DNA from: Salinarchaeum sp.
GTDB lineage: Archaea > Halobacteriota > Halobacteria > Halobacteriales > SKNY01
Direction of reading: 5' to 3'
Length of the DNA stretch: 36,561 nucleotides
Assembly (NCBI GenBank): GCA_007123105.1
Contig: SKNY01000117.1
Coordinates: forward strand, 1-36,561
Shown piece after piece: positions 15,750 to 24,258 of this stretch. A program made the translations under genes and the position numbers. The notes under the pieces were generated by a model. The model saw only the letters and a list, made by a program, of their open reading frames with translations, did no database searches and had not been told where the DNA came from. Each line of letters begins with the position of its first letter. Position 1 is the stretch's first letter.

Positions 15750-16570
15750 ATGGATCAAGCGGTGGACAATCTTGCTCGTAGCCATGGGCTCGCTGACCGA
15801 GAGCCAGTACGTTCCGACGTGACACGCACCGACAGGATGGCGGCCTGGCACTCCACCCCGGTGGTCAACTCGCAATCCATGTGACGGCACTCGCATCCGG
15901 CCACTGTCCTCGCATTCTGACGGGCGTGCTGACCCGCCACCAACCGAACGTATGCTGCCGGGTATCCGATGGAGAGTCGAGCTGAGTTACCACCCGCGAA
16001 CGACTCCACCGCGAGACCGAAGCCGACGAACTGGCTGACACAATCGAGATTGCAGCCAGGCCTGCTCCGGAGAGGGACACCGAACGGGGGATTCGTTACG
16101 GCGACTCGTTCCGACGGGATCGAGACGCGATGAACCTGCAATCGCTCGATCCGGAGACCGGCGACCGGTGGCGGCTCACGCCCCATACACAGGTCAATCG
16201 GGGAGTCGCGGTCGATAATACGGCCGGCTAGATTGCGAATCTGTCGCGGGAGCCGGGGGCCGGACTGCCGATCGCGGAGCGGCTGCCGACGACGGTGCTG
16301 TTGCCCGACGACGATCGGATCGATTCCGCCGGGCGATTCCGTCCATTCGCATGGCGCGGAGCCGACTCGCTGCGCAGCGATGACGACCGTGAACAGAACG
16401 TCGGCGTCTGGCACGGTGGAGAATGGATTGGATTGGCAACGACCAACCGTTCGGCTTCACGGCCCACCAGACGGTTCTCACGCGCCGAGATGGCTTCCCT
16501 GCGGTGCTACCGAGGGAATCCGACAGCGGAGCCTCCGACCCATTACCGGGGAAAGAGAATTCGGGAAATG
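15750..16570 (+). pseudogene. Broken reading frame with in-frame amber codon, family unknown
   Basis: From about 16000 one + frame reads RETEADELADTIEIAARP, GDSFRRDRDAMNLQSLDP, TGDRWRLTPHTQVNRGVAVD, then TAG at 16229-16231, and continues in the same frame as IANLSREPGAGLPIAERLP, TTVLLPDDDRIDSAGRF and VGVWHGGEWIG. Near 16430 the sense passes to the neighbouring frame (NDQPFGFTAHQTVLTRRDG). Earlier fragments (VDNLARSHGLADREPVRS, 15750-15840) lie in other frames and are cut by stops. Acidic composition and GC3 indicate former coding sequence. I recognise no domain. The antisense 219-codon ORF here looks like its shadow. Confidence 0.45.
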
Positions 16571-16707
16571 TAGTGGGCGAGGTCCCGGCCGGCGTATTCC
16601 TCGGGCCGCCCGTGATCCCGCGATTGATTGCTCCGTCAGGGGCGCTCGCCGATCGAACGGCCCAGGAAAACCTCGTGATTTACCTGACTGACGTGGTGTG
16701 TGCTGCC

Positions 16708-18381
16708 ATGCACGCCGAGGCACCGTTTGCCCTGCAATTACACACCCACGGCTCGGGCAGCGAAGGCCGTGCCAGCATGTACGCCCAGGACTACATGGCT
16801 GCCGAGACCGGGTTCGTAGACGGGATCTGGTGGACCGAGCACGGTTTTCGGCTAGTGAACTACGCGAAGATCGAGTCGGTGGCGTTCTCCGGCCTGGATG
16901 AGGAACACACGTTCCCGACCCGCGATCGCGAGCGGGCGCCGGGAACGACCACCATTTCCTCGTGGTGGGAGCGCGTCGACCCGGACGACGCGCCGAAGGC
17001 GATGGCTGAGATCACCGCCAGCCGTGCCACAACGGGAGAGACGTCGCTGTATCTGACCGTTCCCGGGCGGGACGACCGCGCGACAGCTGCCCGTTGGGGA
17101 CTCCGAGCCGACAATTATCGAGAACGAATGCCCCTGTTCTCTCGGCCGAAGATCGACCTCGCTGTCTACCCTTCCGGGATGGGCTGTCCATTCCTCGAAC
17201 TCGTCCTGAGCGAACAACCCCCGGACCTCTCCCAGCCGCGGCTGGTCTACACATTCGGTGCGGACGTATCCGTCCCGGTGGAGGGCGACCGCTGCGTCCG
17301 GCGGACGGTCGACGTGACGGCCGATCGCTGGAACCGCGTCTCGCTGGAACCAGCTGCCGATGCGGAGGCCCTTGATCTTCCCGGCGAGGGCCTCGATAAC
17401 GCCCTGTACCAGCTCCGGCTGGGGGTACGATCTGACGGCGAGCCGGCAGGGGCGTGGTTCGACGATCTCCGGATCGAGCCCGCGTTCATTGGCAAGGAAC
17501 TCGTCGACATCCAGCGTGAACTGCTTGAGGAACTACCGACGCGGGTCGAACATTTTCCGGGTATCGAGATATCGTGGTACGGCCAACACGTGAACGCGTT
17601 TGGGGGCGATGTACCGGTGCCGGATTACGCCGACCGAGACCCGGACACCCTCGACACGGGCCACGTCGTCAAGCACATCATCGAACACGGTGGGGAGGCG
17701 GGGTACAACCATCCGGCCACGAGCGACTTGGACGACCACGCGGAAAGGCTGATTCGAGAAGCCGCCTACGGCGTCGCGATTCTGGAGATCGGCCGGCGCG
17801 CCGAACCCGTCGCCGACCGGCTCGAACTGTGGGACCGGCTGGGCGAGGCCGGCGTCGCGGTGACCGGCGTCGGGGTGGGGGACACCCACCACGCGGGGTC
17901 CGGCTGGGTCGCCGATCATCCGGCCGACAATTGGTGGGTGACGAAGGTGTGGGCGGACGCGTGCAAGTTAGAGTCCCTGCTCGCGGGACTGCGGGCCGGC
18001 CGGGCCTTTTTCGCCCGTCCGCAGGCGTTCGACGGGACAATGGAGATCAAGGACGAGGCAGGCCTCGCCATGGGCGACGCGACGGTCACGACGGATGCAA
18101 AACGCCTGACTGCGGACCTCGCCGGCGGCACCCCGGGAGACATGGTGCGCTGGATCTGCAACGGCGAGGAACTGACAGCCGAACCGATCGCCGCGGCAGA
18201 TGCATCGATCGACGTCACGGTACCCGCCAAAGCGGACGTCCGGGGGGTTCGCTGGGAGCTCTACCGGGACTACGAGGATCGGGAGGAACCGGCGTTGGTC
18301 GGCGCGAGTAACCCGGTCTACCTCGTGTCCGAGCGAGCACAATTACGCGGCCGGACCGCGACGGAGCGATTCTCGGGATAG
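16708..18381 (+). CDS. PHP-domain metallohydrolase with inserted beta-sandwich
   Basis: The ORF opens at ATG 16423, but I favour ATG 16708 (557 residues): it puts the first metal motif HTH at residues 12-14, as usual for PHP proteins, a TATA-like ATTTAC lies about 28 bases upstream, and the preceding region belongs to a broken frame. Further PHP motifs are WWTEHGF, ISWYGQHVNAFGG, AGYNHP and VGVGDTHHAG, giving the metal-binding His/Asp set of the polymerase-and-histidinol-phosphatase fold. Between the first and second halves about 140 residues form a beta-rich insert (LVYTFGADVSVPVEG to GAWFDDLRIEP) like a carbohydrate-binding beta-sandwich. A final Ig-like segment (about 450-540) ends the protein. 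No signal peptide is seen. The substrate may be a phosphorylated or glycan-derived compound, inferred from the insert and the neighbouring genes. Confidence 0.8.
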   Translation: MHAEAPFALQLHTHGSGSEGRASMYAQDYMAAETGFVDGIWWTEHGFRLVNYAKIESVAFSGLDEEHTFPTRDRERAPGTTTISSWWERVDPDDAPKAMAEITASRATTGETSLYLTVPGRDDRATAARWGLRADNYRERMPLFSRPKIDLAVYPSGMGCPFLELVLSEQPPDLSQPRLVYTFGADVSVPVEGDRCVRRTVDVTADRWNRVSLEPAADAEALDLPGEGLDNALYQLRLGVRSDGEPAGAWFDDLRIEPAFIGKELVDIQRELLEELPTRVEHFPGIEISWYGQHVNAFGGDVPVPDYADRDPDTLDTGHVVKHIIEHGGEAGYNHPATSDLDDHAERLIREAAYGVAILEIGRRAEPVADRLELWDRLGEAGVAVTGVGVGDTHHAGSGWVADHPADNWWVTKVWADACKLESLLAGLRAGRAFFARPQAFDGTMEIKDEAGLAMGDATVTTDAKRLTADLAGGTPGDMVRWICNGEELTAEPIAAADASIDVTVPAKADVRGVRWELYRDYEDREEPALVGASNPVYLVSERAQLRGRTATERFSG

Positions 18382-18461
18382 GTTGGATTACCCTTGATCA
18401 AGGAGACAGGTACTGTTCGTGTCAATCGATCGCTCCTCATGAGTCAGGAGAAAGTTGCCGC

Positions 18462-20342
18462 TCACTCCCAGGGGAACGCGTAGCTCGGTTCGCGGTAGAA
18501 TCGTTCGATATTTGCGGACAGGTCGACCCGCGATCCTGCATCGACGCGCACTCTGATGGCGTTTGTTCCCGGTTCGTCCGATTCACCGGCGGCGTGGATC
18601 GCCGTGAATTCGTGTTCACCGTAGGCGCCCGCTTGGACAACGACCGCTCGATCCCGCCCGCCCACGTTAACGAGTGTCAGATCGATTCCCTCCGCGGTGA
18701 TCCCCGTGACCAGTGCCGACACCCCCGGTGGGAGGCCGGGACGGCCGCGGTCGGGATCGAAATGGCGGACCTGTGCGTGCACGAGGCCGCCGTAGTACAC
18801 CGGCTGGGGCGCGCCCATGCTCAACTGGAGCAACCCCTTATGGACGATGGGGTTGCGATTCCGGAGGTAGTCCTCGGTGAGGTCGTGGGGATTGAATGCT
18901 TCCTCGCGCATCTCGTCGAGGCGATACTGCACGTGGGCGTGGCTGGCCTCCATGATCCGTTCGGGGAACTCGGCATACTCCCCGTCGAGATACACCAACC
19001 AAGGATATTCGTGGCCGTCGCCGTGTTTGCTCGATGGGCGCGGATCGACCCGGCACCAGTCACGCTTCGTCCCCTTGCCGAGTCGATAGAGACGCTGCCG
19101 ATCGGCCTCGGTCATCGACATATACCAGAGGTGGACCGCATATGGATCGTCAGAGTGCGGCTTAAACTCGTACCAGCCGTCGCGCCACAGGATTTCGCCG
19201 TCATTCTTCCGTAATCCGGACCCGTTGTAGTGGTAATCTCCCTCACTGCCATACTTGTGAGGGAGATATGGCGTGTCGCCGCGCTGGATGGCATTCCTCT
19301 CGAGGAGGTCCAGTTGGGACCGAGGAAACTCGAGGTATTCGCGGTCACCCGTCAACAGGACGGCGTTTTCGGCGGCGACGGTTGGACCGATGCCGACGTA
19401 ATGCCAACCGCCCCACGACCAGCCGTACATCCCACCGTACCACGCGCCGGTGATACCACCGATATCACCGGATCGATCGACGTTGTCCGGGATAATGCCC
19501 CCGTTTTCCGCGGTCCGTTCTTTCCAGGCGTCCAAATACTCGAGGACCCACTCCTTATACCGGTCGTCGCCGGTATGGAGATAGGCGTTCGTCATCAGGC
19601 TCGTGATCCCGAGATTGAGCGGAATATCACCGCTTGAACATCGTTCATCGAAGATCTCGTACAGGCGCTCCTCGTTGGCCGGATCCAGGAATTCGGTCGC
19701 GTTATCGAACTCCAGATCGCGCCACGGAAGCCCGTGGCTCGCCCAGCGGTAATTTGCGCCGTAGCCGCCGAACGTCGAATGGGTGCCGAACGCAGACAGA
19801 TCGCTGTACTCCGGACCCATGCTCCCGTTCATCGGTGCCCGAACGAGTCGCTGCTCGGCATCGTAATTATTTACGTCGGAGTCGGGGAGGTAAAGCGAGG
19901 CGAATTGCTCGGCACGGGCAACCACCACCTCATCGTCGGGGGCGGCCAACCCCATGTTGTAGGTGTAGAGGTTCCCCTCGCCCAGATGGAACCAGTCTCT
20001 GCACTGCTCGAACTCGTCGACGACCATCGGGTGGCCGAAGGGCGTCTCCGTCTCACCACAGCGGTCAAGGGCACCCCTGTAGGCTCCCCTCGCGTGATCG
20101 AGAAACAATGTGTCGCCGCCCATCGCATAGACGAGCGGCCAGTTGTAAAACCCCTCAATGACGTCGTCGTAGCCGTCGACGCCCACGTGATCGTCCGGAG
20201 GCCAGAACGGATCGTATCCCTCGCCGAAGTACCCTTCCACGAACCGACCGAGGGCCTCGGACATCGTCTCGAAAAGCTCGCGTTGGAGCGTCGCCCACCG
20301 TGGAGGCCGCGCGAACGGCGTGTTCGCGTCCACCTCGAACAT
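18462..20342 (-). CDS. Six-hairpin (alpha/alpha-toroid) glycosidase-like protein
   Basis: The ORF reaches 20519, but the first 59 codons are Arg-rich and non-haloarchaeal, so I start at ATG 20342 (MFEVDANTPF), giving 626 residues. The first about 500 residues alternate helical and aromatic/Gly-rich turns (VGVDGYDDVIEGFYNWPLVY, GGITGAWYGGMYGWSWGGWH, ANYRWASHGLPWRDLEF), the texture of an (alpha/alpha)6 barrel of glycosidases and lyases. The last about 100 residues look like a beta-sandwich (GITAEGIDLTLVNVGGRD). No catalytic motif I can name is present. No signal peptide, so cytoplasmic. It lies downstream of the broken isomerase on the same strand, 183 bases away, and was probably in its operon. 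A role in breakdown of an oligosaccharide or uronic-acid sugar is inferred. Confidence 0.65.
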   Translation of the reverse strand: MFEVDANTPFARPPRWATLQRELFETMSEALGRFVEGYFGEGYDPFWPPDDHVGVDGYDDVIEGFYNWPLVYAMGGDTLFLDHARGAYRGALDRCGETETPFGHPMVVDEFEQCRDWFHLGEGNLYTYNMGLAAPDDEVVVARAEQFASLYLPDSDVNNYDAEQRLVRAPMNGSMGPEYSDLSAFGTHSTFGGYGANYRWASHGLPWRDLEFDNATEFLDPANEERLYEIFDERCSSGDIPLNLGITSLMTNAYLHTGDDRYKEWVLEYLDAWKERTAENGGIIPDNVDRSGDIGGITGAWYGGMYGWSWGGWHYVGIGPTVAAENAVLLTGDREYLEFPRSQLDLLERNAIQRGDTPYLPHKYGSEGDYHYNGSGLRKNDGEILWRDGWYEFKPHSDDPYAVHLWYMSMTEADRQRLYRLGKGTKRDWCRVDPRPSSKHGDGHEYPWLVYLDGEYAEFPERIMEASHAHVQYRLDEMREEAFNPHDLTEDYLRNRNPIVHKGLLQLSMGAPQPVYYGGLVHAQVRHFDPDRGRPGLPPGVSALVTGITAEGIDLTLVNVGGRDRAVVVQAGAYGEHEFTAIHAAGESDEPGTNAIRVRVDAGSRVDLSANIERFYREPSYAFPWE

Positions 20343-20524
20343 GCCTTCACAGTGTCGATCGGACTCATCAAGGTTTGGACTCCGGCGACTGGCCCAGAAT
20401 CCGTCGGCACCAGAAGATGGGGACCCTCGTGGCCTCAGTTCACGGACAACCGGGAGATCCCCATATTTGCGAAGCGGCCGCCGGACAGGAGTATAGCGTC
20501 TCCAAAGAATCCGAGCCACCGCTC

Positions 20525-21252
20525 CTACGCCCCGGCGGCCTCGAGCCGGTCAAGTGCCAATCGAATACCGGCCGGCGGATTGTCGGGGTCCTCCTCGTAT
20601 TCGACGACCAGCGGCGGTGTCGTCGAGACGTGTTCGTCAAGTAAGTCCAGCAGGCCCGGCGTGTCGAGAGTGCCGTCGCCGGGCACGACCTCGGTCTCGG
20701 CATACTCAAAATCCTTCACGTGCACGGCGTGTACGCGGTCTCCGAGTGCCGGTATTACGTCCGCGGGTTTCTCGTCGACACGGAAGAAGTGACCTGTGTC
20801 AACGCAGGCATCATACAGTGGGTCCGACCCTCAATCACCGTGAGGATCTCGTCGACCGTCCGAAAGCCCGCCCACGGATCCGGTCCGTGATTGTGGAGTC
20901 CGAGATTGACACCGTGACGCTCTCCCGCGACCTCAAGTGCGTCGGCAACGACGACGTTTGCGGGATCGGAGCCGATGTTCAGATATTCAATGTCATGCGT
21001 GACGGCAAAGGAGAGGATCTCGTCGGTGTCCTCAGGCTCGTTCGGCGAGGGACAACTCCAGCCGACCACGTGGGCACCTACGTCTTCGAACGCGCCGATC
21101 GTCAGGTCCATGTCGGCCGGGTTGTCGTCCATTTCAAGGTGCGTGCCCGTGATCTCCACGACGTCAACGCGGAGGTCCTTGATGGCCGCGTCGATGCCGT
21201 CGACATCGAATTGGCGATAAGTCTAGGTCTGTACGCCGATGTCGAATGCCAT
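20525..21252 (-). pseudogene. Broken sugar phosphate isomerase/epimerase (TIM barrel)
   Basis: The natural start is ATG 21252 (MAFDIGVQT). The tenth codon is TAG (21223-21225), and the frame then continues as TYRQFDVDGIDAAIKDLRVD, VVEITGTHLEM and LGLHNHGPDPWAGFRTV. At about 20828 one base is missing: the sense passes from TVIEG to the next frame, SDPLYDACVDTGHFFRVDE, through HAVHVKDFEYAETE, to the stop at 20525. Joined, it gives a typical xylose-isomerase-like TIM barrel of about 240 residues with the metal-site motifs HNHG, DTGH and HVKD. The TAG replaces a codon probably for Tyr (GVQTYTYR-like). Two lesions make it a pseudogene unless one is a sequencing error; a start inside (21159) would lose the first strand. 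It is the isomerase of the neighbouring sugar genes. Confidence 0.85.
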
Positions 21253-21605
21253 GTCCGCCCGGTTTCCGTCCGGGATCAAAAAGTGCCCGTCGTACCGACC
21301 CAACGGCGTGTCCTGGTGTAGGCCGCCGAGACGTCGCTGCCGATTGCGGTGGGGATGCGAGGTACGAGACCAAAACAACTCGCCGACTGTCTCCTAGAAC
21401 ACTGATCAGCGCTCCCTCGCCAAAATCGGGCCCTCGCTGGTACACTGTGAGGCTCACACACCTCGACGAACGAGAGGCGGTAATGGGTCCTTACACGCGG
21501 TCCCGCCGGAAAACTGGCCTAACCATCCTCATCATTTATATCAAAGGGATAGCAAAACCGGATAATGCGTCGTACTCGTCCCGTTTCCCGTTGCCGGAGT
21601 GCTCG
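21253..21605. other. Divergent intergenic region, isomerase remnant / lipoprotein gene
   Basis: The + ORF opening at 21246 covers this region in the lipoprotein frame, but its residues before Met121 are not signal-like, so the real start is 21606. TTTATATCAAA at 21535-21545 and GATAAT at 21571-21576 are candidate TATA boxes for the lipoprotein gene. CTTTTT on the minus strand near 21280 sits about 28 bases before the isomerase ATG. Confidence 0.45.
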
Positions 21606-22094
21606 ATGAATCGGAGAGTAGCGCTAGCGACCATCGCGTCCGGGGCCGTCACCGCGATGAGTGGGTGTCTCGGCCACCGGACCGACGATCGCGGCCACCT
21701 CGAGATCGATCGATCGGATCTACCTGCCAACGAGGAATGTGCCGAACGCGAGCTGCTGGGGTTCGAGCGCATTCATTTCGCCGGGGCGGTTGCGAGCGCG
21801 ATCGGATTCGAGAACGCAGTCCAGTGGACGATCGAGATGCGAGAAAACGAGGAGCTGTGGCTCCGGATCACGGGATCGGACGTGCCCTATCCGCCGCTGT
21901 TGGAGTTGACGGATGCCAACGGGTCGGTACTGCTCGATTCCGACCACGCCGCACGGACCCCCCATAGCGTCACCGCTGCCGTCGACGGAACCTTCACGCT
22001 CTGGGTCGGCGACCGACGATCCGATGGTGGAGAGTACTTCGTGGATCTTGTGTGGTACAGTGCGGAAGGATGCAGCAACCCGTACACGGAGTGA
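21606..22094 (+). CDS. Tat-type lipoprotein of unknown function
   Basis: 162 residues from ATG 21606. The N-terminus MNRRVALATIASGAVTAMSG has twin Arg (3-4), a short hydrophobic stretch and the lipobox MSGC (Cys21), the usual haloarchaeal Tat lipoprotein signal. The mature part is an acidic beta-rich domain (WTIEMRENEELWLRITGSDV, LLELTDANGSVLLDSD, GTFTLWVGDRRSDGGEYFVDL) with two Cys (CAER and GCSN) that might pair. The pattern resembles small extracellular jelly-roll or pre-peptidase C-terminal domains, but no family can be named. It is followed six bases later by a broken membrane-protein gene, probably once in one operon. Confidence 0.8.
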   Translation: MNRRVALATIASGAVTAMSGCLGHRTDDRGHLEIDRSDLPANEECAERELLGFERIHFAGAVASAIGFENAVQWTIEMRENEELWLRITGSDVPYPPLLELTDANGSVLLDSDHAARTPHSVTAAVDGTFTLWVGDRRSDGGEYFVDLVWYSAEGCSNPYTE

Positions 22095-22100
22095 ATCACC

Positions 22101-22876
22101 ATGACCGACATCGTACTCCTGACCGGCGGTGTCGGCGTATTGGTACTCGGAACCAGTGTATTCCTGCTCTGGCGTGGCGTCACGAACTACCGTTGGAGCA
22201 GCGACCTCGCCAACGCCGTCCCGTTCGATGCGGAGCAGACGGCCAGTGCAGTGGTCGCCATCGAGGGCGTCATCGACGATCTGGTCGAGGGTCAACTGCT
22301 AGAAAGTCGGATGAGCGCCACCCCCTCCCCTCCCCGTGTGACGTATACGGCCCGACACATTATGAACCGTACCTCCGGCGATGTCGACGTGTGGCGTGCG
22401 CCTAGCGCCAATACCGAAAACGCGTGGAAGAACGGACCGATGCCGATCCGATCGTCCTGCAAACCGATGGAGGACCGGTCCCCGTCGATGCGGATGCCGC
22501 CCACGTCGACGTCTCGGACGACGATTACGCGTCAGTATCCCTCAGTGACGTCCGCGAAAACAGAGGTACGGTCGTCGGCCTCTGATGGTTCATCCGAAAC
22601 GTCCTCGCCCAGGGTAACGATCAGTATCATCGTGAATACGAGGAAACCTGCTTCTCGACGGGCGACACCCTCCGGGCAATTGGGCGGCTTTCTGGGTCGG
22701 ATGCCGAGGGGTGGCGGCTTGGGCGAGACGGTGGGTCGCCACTCGTGCTGACGTCCCGATCGCCCGACGACGTCGCGGGGACGTTCCGGTCTGCCGCCAC
22801 GAGCCGGCTGCTCGGTGGGGTGCTGGCCCTCGGCCTGGGGGTTGCGGTGTTGGCGGTGGGGACGGGACTCGTCTGA
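22101..22876 (+). pseudogene. Broken GIDE-like membrane protein
   Basis: It starts intact at ATG 22101 with a transmembrane helix (VLLTGGVGVLVLGTSVFLLW) followed by NAVPFDAEQTASAVVAIEGVI. Near 22290-22430 the sense leaves this frame through at least two shifts (THYEPYL, then DVDVWRAPS) and continues in another frame as DADPIVLQTDGGPVPVDADA, hits TGA at about 22584, then resumes as WFIRNVLAQGNDQYHREYE, ETCFSTGDTLRAIGRLSGSD and a C-terminal helix RLLGGVLALGLGVAVLAVGT ending at 22876. The order helix, VxIEGxV domain, DDG-x-VxVD segment, EE-x-CFSxGD, helix fits haloarchaeal GIDE-domain membrane proteins. The remaining 22101-22751 ORF would be mostly frameshifted nonsense. Function was unknown even when intact. 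Confidence 0.75.
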
Positions 22877-22920
22877 GGAACCCCGGCAATGCCCGGAACG
22901 GGGCGGAGGCCGCCCCAACC

Positions 22921-22927
22921 GTTTTAC
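22921..22927 (+). promoter_or_regulatory. TATA box for the DUF1593 gene
   Basis: GTTTTAC is centred 26 bases before the ATG at 22950, as for a leaderless transcript. Confidence 0.5.
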
Positions 22928-22949
22928 AGGCATCCACTGATCGCTCCAC

Positions 22950-24230
22950 ATGGCCGCGACGAATGAGAAGCCCCGCGTGATCGCCACGACCGACGGCGAG
23001 ATCGACGACCGCTGTTCGATGATCCGTTTTCTCTTATACGCCAACGAATGGGACATCGAGGGACTGATCTACTCGAGTTCGCGCTTTCACTGGCAGGGCC
23101 ACAACTGGGCGGGTGAAACCTGGATCGAAGACCAAATCGACCGATACGAACGAGTCGTCGACCGGCTCCAAGCACACGATCCCGACTACCCCGATCCCGA
23201 CGAGCTCCGCGACCTCGTTGCTGTGGGTAACGTGGCAGACGTCGGTGAGATGGACGAGGAGACACCGGGATCAAACCAAATCGTCGACGTGCTGCTCGAC
23301 GACCGGCCTGGACCGGTGTACCTGCAGGTGTGGGGCGGGACCAACACGGTCGCCCGGGCATTACGAACCATCGAGGAACAGCATCCGGATCGGATGGCCG
23401 AGGTCGCCGAGAAGGCTATCGTCTACATTATTCTCAACCAGGATCGCACCTTGCGGGAGTACATCCAGCCGAACTGGCCGGAGCTCCAGGTGCTCAACAG
23501 CTTCCGGCAGTTTGCCGTCTTCGCCTACCACTGGGACGAACTCATCCCGGATCCGGATATTCGGGCGTATCTCGGAGACGAGTGGATGCGCACACACATC
23601 ATCGACGATCACGGTCCCCTATGTGGTGCGTATCCGACCGCAGACTGGGACGAACGGTTGTTCGTCTCCGAGGGCGACACGCCCGCGTACCTCCACCAGA
23701 TTCCAGTCGGACTCGGCAGCCTCGAGCATCCGAGCTTCGGTGGATGGGGCGGTCGCTTTCGCCGCGAACCCGGGAGCAAGAACGTCTGGATCGGCGCCAC
23801 CGATGACGGGGATGACTACAAACCGATCTGGCGGTGGATCCCAGATCTCCAGCGGGATTTCGCCGCGCGGGCAGACTGGTGTGTCTCGGATGTCGATGCG
23901 GCGAACCACCCGCCAGCGGTCGTGGTCAACGGTGATGCGGGCCGTGCACCGCTCCGGATCGACGTCGATCCCGGCGCGGTGATTACGGTGGACGGCCGGG
24001 AGAGTACCGATCCTGACGGCGACGAGCTGGCCTTCGAGTGGTGGCACTACCCCGAACCGAGTAGCGGGGGTGGCATGCCACCGACGATCCACCACCCCCA
24101 TCGACCCAGGACGACCGTGACCGTACCGGAAGCGGACGGTCGCGACGACCATCTGATTCTGTCGGTGACCGACGACGGCGAACCGCCGTTGACGCGGTAT
24201 CGGCGGGTCATCCTCGAGGTTGGAAACTGA
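22950..24230 (+). CDS. DUF1593 nucleoside-hydrolase-like protein
   Basis: 426 residues. The N-terminus VIATTDGEIDDRCSMIRFLL carries the Asp-rich calcium site of nucleoside-hydrolase-like proteins (T-D-G-E-x-D-D), followed by IEGLIYSSSRFHWQG, PVYLQVWGGTNTVARAL and DYKPIWRWIPDLQRDFAARA. The C-terminal about 110 residues (DPGAVITVDGRESTDPDGDE to VTDDGEPPLTRYRRVILEV) form a PKD/cadherin-like beta domain. This two-part layout is that of DUF1593 proteins, found in polysaccharide-degrading bacteria and usually secreted; here no signal peptide is visible. Hydrolysis of an N- or O-glycosidic bond is suggested by the fold, but the substrate is unknown. It lies convergent with the heparinase II/III-like gene, 28 bases away. 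Confidence 0.85.
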   Translation: MAATNEKPRVIATTDGEIDDRCSMIRFLLYANEWDIEGLIYSSSRFHWQGHNWAGETWIEDQIDRYERVVDRLQAHDPDYPDPDELRDLVAVGNVADVGEMDEETPGSNQIVDVLLDDRPGPVYLQVWGGTNTVARALRTIEEQHPDRMAEVAEKAIVYIILNQDRTLREYIQPNWPELQVLNSFRQFAVFAYHWDELIPDPDIRAYLGDEWMRTHIIDDHGPLCGAYPTADWDERLFVSEGDTPAYLHQIPVGLGSLEHPSFGGWGGRFRREPGSKNVWIGATDDGDDYKPIWRWIPDLQRDFAARADWCVSDVDAANHPPAVVVNGDAGRAPLRIDVDPGAVITVDGRESTDPDGDELAFEWWHYPEPSSGGGMPPTIHHPHRPRTTVTVPEADGRDDHLILSVTDDGEPPLTRYRRVILEVGN

Positions 24231-24258
24231 GGAGGAGCGGTGCGGACACGCGGTGCGC

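Noticed and set aside
15755-16414. 219-codon minus ORF
   Set aside because: The opposite strand reads as acidic haloarchaeal protein around a single TAG; this ORF is Arg/Ser/Pro-rich and looks like its shadow.
19734-20792. 352-codon + ORF
   Set aside because: Antisense to the six-hairpin-like gene; composition is that of a shadow and it runs across two unrelated loci.
14008-21252. In-frame TAG codons in several coherent frames, suggesting amber recoding (for example pyrrolysine)
   Set aside because: cspA, the Rad50-like ATPase and the photolyase end with TAG as a normal stop, the affected genes also carry frameshifts, and other broken genes use TGA. Ordinary decay explains all cases.
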